DNA from: JABABV01 sp965222855
GTDB lineage: Bacteria; Bacillota_I; Bacilli_A; Mycoplasmatales; JABABV01
NCBI GenBank assembly: GCA_965222855.1
Contig: CBDCUL010000015.1
Location: forward strand, 1 to 49,988
DNA length: 49,988 bases
Reading direction: 5' to 3'
Made by a program: the position numbers and the translations under genes. The notes under the pieces were generated by a model. That model did no database searches, was not told where the DNA came from, and saw only the letters and a program-made list of their open reading frames with translations. Below, one piece after another: positions 44,533-49,988 of this stretch. Within the stretch, counting starts at the first letter, position 1, and each line of letters opens with the position of its first letter.

Positions 44533-44721
44533 TTAGTTTCTAATGCCTCATACTTTTCATAATTTTCCGATTTCAATACCAAAAGTAAAAAATATTGCAG
44601 CACAAACAATCATCATTATTACTGATGCAATAAATAGATTAGTTAATGTTCTACCTTTTGGTCAACGAACACGTAAATATTCACGTTTAATAATTAAATA
44701 TCAATTTTTAATTTTGAACAT
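44533..44721 (-). CDS. secE: Preprotein translocase subunit SecE
   Basis: A 62-residue single-helix protein, part of the SecYEG channel. The amphipathic IKREYLRVRWP followed by a membrane helix (LFIASVIMMIVCAAIFFTF) is the SecE pattern. It is between rpmG and nusG, as in many bacteria. Three TGA codons are read as Trp. The SecYEG route is needed for the lipoproteins in this window. Confidence 0.92.
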
Positions 44722-44768
44722 ATTAATTTAAAAAATCCCCTTTTTAATAATTATAAATAATAATCTGA

Positions 44769-44942
44769 TTAGTGACTTTCGTAATGATTGGTATGTCTTT
44801 GACAATGCGGACAGAATTTTTTTAATGTTAGTTTTTCAGCGCGTGCTATTAAGCTTTTGTTTAATCGGTAATTACGATTCAAACATTCCTCGCAAACTAA
44901 AATCATTTTACGTTTTTTGGAATTTATTTTAATCGCCTCCAT
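44769..44942 (-). CDS. rpmG: Ribosomal protein bL33
   Basis: A 57-residue zinc-ribbon ribosomal protein: CEECLNRNY and KKFCPHCQRHT hold the Cys pairs, as in other bL33 copies. The only upstream ATG (used here) lies before the GGAGG site, not after it, so the real start may be the ATA at 44927 (eight bases after GGAGG) or the ATT at 44933. That would give an N-terminus closer to the family norm. Confidence 0.9.
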   Translation of the reverse strand: MEAIKINSKKRKMILVCEECLNRNYRLNKSLIARAEKLTLKKFCPHCQRHTNHYESH

Positions 44943-45008
44943 AATTGTATATATTGTAATTCTAATAATAACATATTATCAGTTAACATTCTATCATTAT
45001 TCTATCAT

Positions 45009-45371
45009 TTATGATGTTTGTTGAATAATAGTGCGTGATACACTTTCATTACTAAAAACAAATCCATCATAATGAGCGGTTCATTTAATAGAAATTAACC
45101 CTTGTTTAGTGTCTAAATTATCAATTTCAAAAACCATTGTATGATGTTTATTACTTAGTAAAAAGGCTGATCCTGGTTTTGTTAAAAAAGTAATTCCTTT
45201 AAATAATGTCTTATCTTTTTGATGAACTGATTTTGTAAAATCTTTTTCAAAATTAATTCAGCGATAATGGTAGATTAATGAGAATTGAACTGTAATTAAA
45301 ACGATTGCTAAAAGCGCTAAATAAGGCATAACTTTTTTATAAGCATGTTGATATTTTTCGATAAATAACAC
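45009..45371 (-). CDS. Single-helix membrane protein, unknown
   Basis: A 120-residue protein, not recognised. A membrane helix (YLALLAIVLITVQFSLIYHY) lies at about residues 17-36, then a mostly beta-type domain with several Lys and Thr. Two TGA codons encode Trp. The coordinates use an in-frame GTG as start; the GAGG site overlaps it and is eight bases before an ATC codon at 45362, which may be the true start. It lies upstream of rpmG. Confidence 0.6.
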
Positions 45372-45592
45372 CTCAAATATTTCTATTTTACATTACTTAT
45401 ATATGCAGGAAAAGTAAGTATAATATTATTATAACTTTTCTTAACTTAAATGTAAAAGTTATCAATATCTGATTAAATATTATTTATTTATAATTAAATT
45501 ACTTTAATTTTAAAAGTAAATATACTATAATATTATACTAAAGAATTAAGATAACAATTTATAGAGGAATTTTAAAGAAGTGGTGTTTAAAA
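45372..45592. other. Divergent AT-rich intergenic region
   Basis: No gene. A TATAAT (45526-45531) with a weak -35 upstream may drive sufC on the plus strand. Confidence 0.45.
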
Positions 45593-46435
45593 ATGAAGAG
45601 TGTTTTAAAAATTCAAAATTTACATGTTAAAGTCGATAATAAAGAAATTTTAAAAGGAATCAATATTGAATTTCACAATGGTAAAATTCATGCTATTATG
45701 GGTCCTAATGGAAATGGTAAATCAACTTTATTAGCAGCTATTATGGGTCATCCACGATATCAAGTAACGCAAGGTGACATTCTTTTTAAAGGTCAATCAA
45801 TTTTAGAATGAAGCGTTGATGAACGTAGTCGTGCTGGAATTTTTCTAGCGATGCAATATCCACAAGAAATTAGCGGAGTTACTAATAGTGATTTTTTAAA
45901 AGCAGCATTGAATGCTCGTCGTAGTGATGCAATTAGTTTTTATGATTTTTTCAATAAATTAAAAACGGAAGTTGATCATTTGAAAATGGATCCTAAATTA
46001 TCACATCGTTTTCTTAATGAAGGTTTTTCAGGCGGCGAGAAAAAACGTAATGAAATTTTACAAATGAAATTATTAAATCCTGAAGTTGCATTATTTGATG
46101 AAATTGATTCTGGTTTAGATGTTGATGCGCTGCGTTTAGTTGGTCAACAAATTAATGCTAGTCGTAATGAAAAATTCTGTGGGATTGTTATTTCACATTA
46201 CCAAAGAATTTTTGATATTGTGACACCCGATTATGTTTATATTTTAATTGATGGTAAAATCGTTGAAACAGGCGATGCAACGTTAATTCAAAAAATTGAT
46301 CAAGAAGGTTACTCATTCCTAAAAGAAGCGATGAGTGATGATGGTAGCGATGTTAAAGATCGTAGTTCAGTTACTAGTCTTGGTTTATGTGGAGCTAATG
46401 TTAAATCACAAACTGATAATAAGGCTGATCAATAA
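45593..46435 (+). CDS. sufC: Fe-S assembly ATPase SufC
   Basis: ABC-type ATPase that works with SufB/SufD in Fe-S cluster assembly, in the cytosol. The 280 residues contain Walker A GPNGNGKST, LAMQYPQEISGV (the Q-loop and SufC-specific stretch), the signature FSGGEKKRNEI, Walker B ALFDEIDSGLD and the switch His in VISHY. There are about 30 extra residues at the end. Stop and next start overlap as TAATG. Confidence 0.96.
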
Positions 46436-47214
46436 TGGATAAAAATAGTTTAATTGTTTATCCTGATTATATTATTGTTGCGTGCAATGTAATAACTTCT
46501 AACTTAGTTAATGAACAAGATTATCATTTTGATCACATTAACAAAGAATTAATTATTCATGCTGAAATAAAAATTCATTTAATGGTTACTAATAGTGATA
46601 TTAATGTTGTCATTAACGCTCATAAAACAATCAACGTATTTAAAGAATTTTATAATAGTAAAGTGACTTTTAATATTGCTGGTAATTTAAACATTAATTC
46701 ATTAATTATTCCCAAAACAATTTCGAATAATGAAATCATCTTTAATTTATTAAATTACCAAACAACGCTAAACGTTTATGATTCAGCGCTAATTAATAAA
46801 AAACATCGTTATGATGAAATTGTAACAATTAATCATAAACATACATCAAGTTTTTCCGATTATCGTTTTTATGGAATTGCTAAAGATGAAAGTTTTTTAG
46901 GAATTAAAGTTACTTCAGTCATTGAAACAAATATGGCACGTAGTGAAGCACATCAAAAAATCTTTGTCATTATTAGTGACAAAGCAAAAACGAGTGCCCA
47001 TCCTAATTTAGTCATTGATAACTTTGATGTTAAAGCATCGCATGCCAATTCAATTGGTCAAATTAATCCTGATCAACTATATTATTTAAATAGTCGTGGG
47101 ATTACGAAAGCTAATGCTTCAAAATTAATTATTATGGGTTATTTCAACCCGGTCTTAAATACTTTTCCCGATGTCATTCGTGAAAAAATTGCCCTATTAA
47201 TTAGTGAAAGTTAA
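46435..47214 (+). CDS. sufD: SufB/SufD-family scaffold protein, SufD type
   Basis: A 259-residue protein, shorter than most SufD (about 400). The beta-helix core is thin, but the C-terminus is typical: VKASHANSIGQINPDQLYYLNSRGI resembles the SufD KxSHGATxGQ...FYLRSRGI and not the SufB EHEATTSKI version. It is translated with sufC. No SufB, SufS or SufU gene is in the window, so the complex must draw on distant genes or be a SufC-SufD pair. Confidence 0.88.
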   Translation: MDKNSLIVYPDYIIVACNVITSNLVNEQDYHFDHINKELIIHAEIKIHLMVTNSDINVVINAHKTINVFKEFYNSKVTFNIAGNLNINSLIIPKTISNNEIIFNLLNYQTTLNVYDSALINKKHRYDEIVTINHKHTSSFSDYRFYGIAKDESFLGIKVTSVIETNMARSEAHQKIFVIISDKAKTSAHPNLVIDNFDVKASHANSIGQINPDQLYYLNSRGITKANASKLIIMGYFNPVLNTFPDVIREKIALLISES

Positions 47215-47227
47215 ACAATAGTCATCT

Positions 47228-47262
47228 AAAAAAGTGATAACAATGCGTTATCACTTTTTTTA
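47228..47262. terminator. Bidirectional terminator after sufD
   Basis: A perfect 13-bp inverted repeat (47228-47240 with 47248-47260) with A and T runs; the minus-strand gene's stop codon lies at its edge. Confidence 0.85.
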
Positions 47263-47580
47263 TTGAGTTACAATTAAAAATGTTGCTTTTCATTTTTTAA
47301 TTGCCAGCACATGAATAGCATAAACTAACCACGGTGTTAGTCAAATAATAATTATAAAAAAGATAATTAATAAACTTAGCACAAATTTAATCCGATATCC
47401 CATTAAAATATGATGAAATGGTTGGTTATGAATTTTAATAGTTCGTAATTGCATTCGAACCACATATCCAATTGCGCCAATGACCGGAATGTTTTCTCAT
47501 CATAACGGTTTTAAACTAGTTGCTAAATCATTAATTTCTTGTTGAGCTACATCGCTTGGATGTTGCTCTTTATAATTCAT
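47260..47580 (-). CDS. Two-helix membrane protein, copy 2 of a tandem pair
   Basis: A 106-residue membrane protein not matched to a family. WWENIPVIGAIGYVVRMQLR is shared with its neighbour (WENIPIVGCFGYMVRIALR), and both end in a second hydrophobic stretch with LTPWL[VL]YA and a Lys-rich tail. The start overlaps the end of the longer copy by 11 bases. Four TGA codons are Trp. Function unknown. Confidence 0.7.
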
Positions 47581-48109
47581 CTTTAGCAATTATTTCTTTA
47601 GTTCTTTTCAATGCTAATGCGTGTGGAGCATATAAAAGTCATGGTGTTAGCATACAGCATAATCCAAAAATTGGCGGGAGCATTCCAAACGTAAAAATCA
47701 TTTGAAATTTAACAATTTCACGACGTAGTGGGCCACGATCAATGGCGCTATTTCTTAAAGCGATGCGCACCATATATCCAAAACATCCAACAATGGGGAT
47801 GTTTTCTCAATGACGTGGCTTTAAACCAACTTGCATTGTTTGAATGTCGTTGATTGTTGCTTCTCTTTTATATTGATTGAAACTAATTTTTAGATTAGCA
47901 TCAGCTGGCTTTGGATCACTTTGAATTGTTTTAGTGATTTTTGTCGTTTGAGCTTGAATATTTTCTGTAGGAATTTCTACTTTTTTCGAAGTTTTTATTA
48001 TTGTTTTTTCTTTGCTAATATTATTTTTTTTAGCAGTTACTTTGGTTGATTTTTTTAGCGGAGTTGATTTTTTAGTTGTAGTTTTTGGGGTCTTTTTTAA
48101 ATCGCTCAT
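47570..48109 (-). CDS. Membrane protein with a Lys/Thr-rich N-terminus, copy 1 of a tandem pair
   Basis: A 179-residue protein. The first ~75 residues are Lys/Thr/Pro-rich and low in complexity (KKTPKTTTKKSTPLKKSTK), a likely disordered cytoplasmic part. The rest is the two-helix domain shared with the next gene (WENIPIVGCFGYMVRIALR... LTPWLLYAPHAL). AAGGATGG precedes the ATG. The basic tail may bind nucleic acid or an acidic surface (inference). Confidence 0.7.
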
Positions 48110-48511
48110 TTATTAAACCATCCTTATTCTATAAAATAGAAAATTATTTTATATTACATATACAAATATATTATATCAAAATGTATAAAATACCTTGATT
48201 TAATAATATTTTTTCTTGCTAAACTTTTTTCATCCTTATTAGTCTAATTTGAACTACTTTTATTTTTTTGGACTATTTATCATTAATCATAAACTTAACT
48301 GCTTAATCGCTTTAAAACTATCTTTTAAGTGATTATTGCTCAATAGTTAGTAATGACTTTATGAAATTTAGAATTTTTAGCTAATTTAAAATATCTAATC
48401 ACTGAAATGTGATAAAATATTTTAAAAGTCTTTATATTTAGTGAACAAAATTAGTAACCTAAATTTTGATAGAAAGGATTCGCACATATCAGAACCAGAG
48501 AGGTTTTATAA
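48110..48511. other. Noncoding region before the ImmA-like gene
   Basis: No ORF of note. It has an imperfect inverted repeat (TAATCGCTTTAAAA...TTTTAAGTGATTA, about 48300-48340) and, from about 48405 on, a block shared with 49660-49712 upstream of the paralogue. Confidence 0.5.
48405..48455 (+). repeat. Leader repeat, copy 1 (copy 2 at about 49660-49712)
   Basis: AAATGTGATAA(A/G)ATATTTTAAA and TTAGTGAACAAAATTAGTAA occur in the same order at both sites, about 55-105 bases before each gene. It is likely a shared promoter/leader, or a trace of duplication. Confidence 0.7.
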
Positions 48512-49103
48512 ATGCCTAATTCAAATTGCGAAATGCTATTTGAAAGAATTGTTTATTTAAGAGGTTTAAGTAACTATCATATTGCAATTCAATTCACTAA
48601 ATTTGCCATAGAGATTGCTGAAAAAGATATTAATTATTCAATAGGTAGTTTGGAAATGAAAAATTTTGATTGAAATAATCTTGATCAAATTAAATTTAAC
48701 ATTAATGTATTTTCTTCAAAGGAAATGAAAGAACAAGTTTATTATTTAGCTTATATACTGGGAGTTGTCTTTTTAGTTTTAAATTCTTATCATAAATAAT
48801 AATCAAGAATTTAAAACTAAAATAAACCAACTAAATAGTAGTGATAGTGCTAACAAAGTTGTCATTAATTTTAATGATGTAAATCAATTTCTAGAAGCTA
48901 AATGATTTGCTGATCGTTTATTAGTTCCCGAACATTTATTTCTATATTTAGCTGGTTATTCTCCTCTAAAAGAAAGAAAAAGCATTAAGTTAAGTATTGT
49001 TGCAGAATATTTCTTTGTGTCAGCTCCTTGTATATTAAGACTATATTATGATATTAGTCAATATTACATTTTTAGTTCATTAATAAATGATGTTAATCAT
49101 TAA
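48512..49103 (+). pseudogene. ImmA/IrrE-like metallopeptidase remnant, frameshifted
   Basis: The first frame gives 95 residues (to 48799). Its end, EQVYYLAYILGVVFLVL, aligns with the FxLAHELGHxLLH helix of ImmA/IrrE peptidases, but His-Glu and the second His are lost. The next frame, from about 48783 to 49103, goes on with VNQFLEAKWFADRLLVPEHLF, the EAxxFAxxLLMP signature of the same family, and AEYFFVSAPCILRLYYD. A single lost base in the A-run near 48794 would join the two. So this is one gene split by a frameshift, and its metal site is gone even in the joined form. Confidence 0.6.
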
Positions 49104-49229
49104 TAATAGTGTTAGCATTATTAAGAAAATAAAATTTAAGTAAAACTACCATTAAGTATGAAAATAATATAGATAACAGACTTCTAATTTACATATATAA
49201 AAACTTGATATTATTATTAATCTACTCCC
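49104..49229. other. AT-rich gap
   Basis: No gene or clear signal other than AT-rich DNA. Confidence 0.4.
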
Positions 49230-49269
49230 AAAAAGATAAATTATTCAATTATAAATAATTTATCTTTTT
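49230..49269. terminator. Hairpin terminator of the Lys-rich gene
   Basis: A 16-bp inverted repeat (49230-49245 with 49254-49269) with flanking A and T runs; overlaps the minus-strand stop codon. Confidence 0.8.
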
Positions 49270-49527
49270 TAAATAATTATAATTTAAATTATAATTATTT
49301 TTTTCTTTTTTGTAGTTTTTTTTCGTGTTAGGTTTTCTATTTACTAAAACTGAACCAGCCATAATTTTATTAGATTTAGATTTTGAAGTTCTTAATATTT
49401 TACTGGCTTTTTTAGCAACTACTTTCGAAGTTCTGATATTATTTTTTTTGCCTTTGGGCATAGTTTTTACCTCCTTTCTATCCTTTTTTACGATAGTTTT
49501 TATTTTCTTTAAATCTTTTTTTGCCAT
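49249..49527 (-). CDS. Lys-rich small protein with two in-frame start sites
   Basis: A 92-residue, strongly basic protein (many KK and KKN runs), not recognised. AAAGGAGG precedes the first ATG (MAKKDLKK); a second AAAGGAGG lies within the coding region, just before an in-frame ATG at 49461 (MPKGKKNN), so a 70-residue form is likely made too. KIMAGSVLVNRKPN is the only non-repetitive stretch. It may bind nucleic acid (inference from charge). It is between the two ImmA-like genes. Confidence 0.6.
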   Translation of the reverse strand: MAKKDLKKIKTIVKKDRKEVKTMPKGKKNNIRTSKVVAKKASKILRTSKSKSNKIMAGSVLVNRKPNTKKNYKKEKNNYNLNYNYLKKINYL

Positions 49528-49764
49528 AATTTTCACCTCCTTTCCATTTTATTAATTACGAAAAATAAATTATTTCATTTATTCGTAATATCGCAAGTAT
49601 AACTCGTGCTTAGACTTTTTACCAGCACATATTAATCATTTTAAATATGTGATCATTAAAATGTGATAAGATATTTTAAAGTCCTCATCCTTAGTGAACA
49701 AAATTAGTAATTTTATTTTCGATAAAAAAGGTCGATCAACAAAGAACTAAGGAGGATTCATAAA
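49528..49764. other. Intergenic region with a divergent leader
   Basis: It holds a partial hairpin (TTACGA...TCGTAA, 49556-49589), a near inverted repeat (ATCATTTTAA...TTAAAATGTGAT, about 49634-49666) and the second copy of the leader repeat. No ORF. Confidence 0.5.
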
Positions 49765-49988
49765 ATGGAAACATTAAAAACAACAAATAGAGAGATGTTA
49801 CTTGAAAAAATTATTTATTTAAGAAATTTAAGTAACCATAAAATTCCGATTGAGTTTTCTAAATTTATCACAGAATTAGAAGAAAAATATAATATTTTGC
49901 TAAATATTATATCTAATAAAAATAATACTAATTATCCAATGGGGAAAATGAAAATAGAAAATTTTGATTCTAACGAACAAAGCAATAA
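49765..49988 (+). CDS. Start of a paralogue of the ImmA/IrrE-like gene, cut by the window
   Basis: Seventy-four codons with AAGGAGG before the ATG. REMLLEKIIYLRNLSNHKIPI and PMGKMKIENFD match the LFERIVYLRGLSNYHIAI and SIGSLEMKNFD parts of the gene at 48512, so they are paralogues. The catalytic part lies past the window end, so whether it is intact is unknown. Confidence 0.65.
   Translation, partial: METLKTTNREMLLEKIIYLRNLSNHKIPIEFSKFITELEEKYNILLNIISNKNNTNYPMGKMKIENFDSNEQSN

Noticed and set aside
49325..49555. Hydrophobic plus-strand frame that looks like a membrane protein
   Set aside because: Antisense of the Lys-rich gene; Lys codons read backwards give Phe/Leu runs.

Overview
The window comes from a mollicute (mycoplasma/spiroplasma relative). 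The DNA is very AT-rich, and nearly every long gene reads through in-frame TGA codons at positions where tryptophan is expected (for example in asnS, galE, proS and all the lipoproteins), so the code is translation table 4. A short eukaryote/archaeal-type ProRS, many lipoproteins with an ...SC lipobox and a minimal metabolism fit. I cannot fix the genus; no rRNA is present.

Layout. 1-615: end of ribulose-phosphate 3-epimerase (+), convergent with a large RNase J (-) that carries a Lys-rich repeat tail. 3218-6832: two long paralogous lipoproteins (-). 6919-8011: peptide deformylase and TrmL (-). 8194-18043: eight tandem paralogous lipoproteins (-) that share modules with the first two. This is the dominant accessory locus and shows recent sequence exchange between copies. 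18247-19026: choline-kinase-like phosphotransferase (+). 19027-20900: the rpsP-rimM-trmD-rplS translation operon (-). 21023-30985: a long minus-strand run: thiN, folD, asnS, galE, an RDD membrane protein, pcrA, a membrane protein resembling a degenerate GGDEF-EAL protein, and proS. 31078-33738: peroxiredoxin and the tsaE-tsaB-tsaD t6A operon (-), divergent from a ferredoxin-NADP-reductase-like flavoprotein (+). 34938-37252: small membrane protein, tRNA-His with a good promoter, and a membrane-anchored HExxH metalloprotease (-). 37313-41391: trmB, an alpha/beta hydrolase, a SpoU methyltransferase, ribF and truB (-). 41472-42396: TtcA-like PP-loop protein overlapping a 38-residue zinc ribbon (+). 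42468-45371: pepA, nusG, secE, rpmG and a small membrane protein (-). 45593-47214: sufC-sufD (+) with no sufB in view. 47260-48109: two tandem paralogous membrane proteins (-). 48512-49988: an ImmA/IrrE-like gene broken by a frameshift, a Lys-rich ORF with two ribosome binding sites, and the start of a paralogue of the broken gene.

How it fits together. Most genes are housekeeping: translation (ribosomal proteins, tRNA and rRNA modification, two tRNA synthetases), cofactors (FAD, thiamine diphosphate, folate C1, Fe-S), RNA decay, repair and surface protein export. They sit in tightly packed transcription units with stop/start overlaps and strong hairpin terminators between convergent genes. 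The surface layer is the variable part: ten lipoproteins built from related modules occupy about 13.5 kb, and a surface protease lies elsewhere. The right-hand end looks like a small accessory island. Starts were chosen by Shine-Dalgarno position. Protein identities come from motifs I could read, not from a database search.
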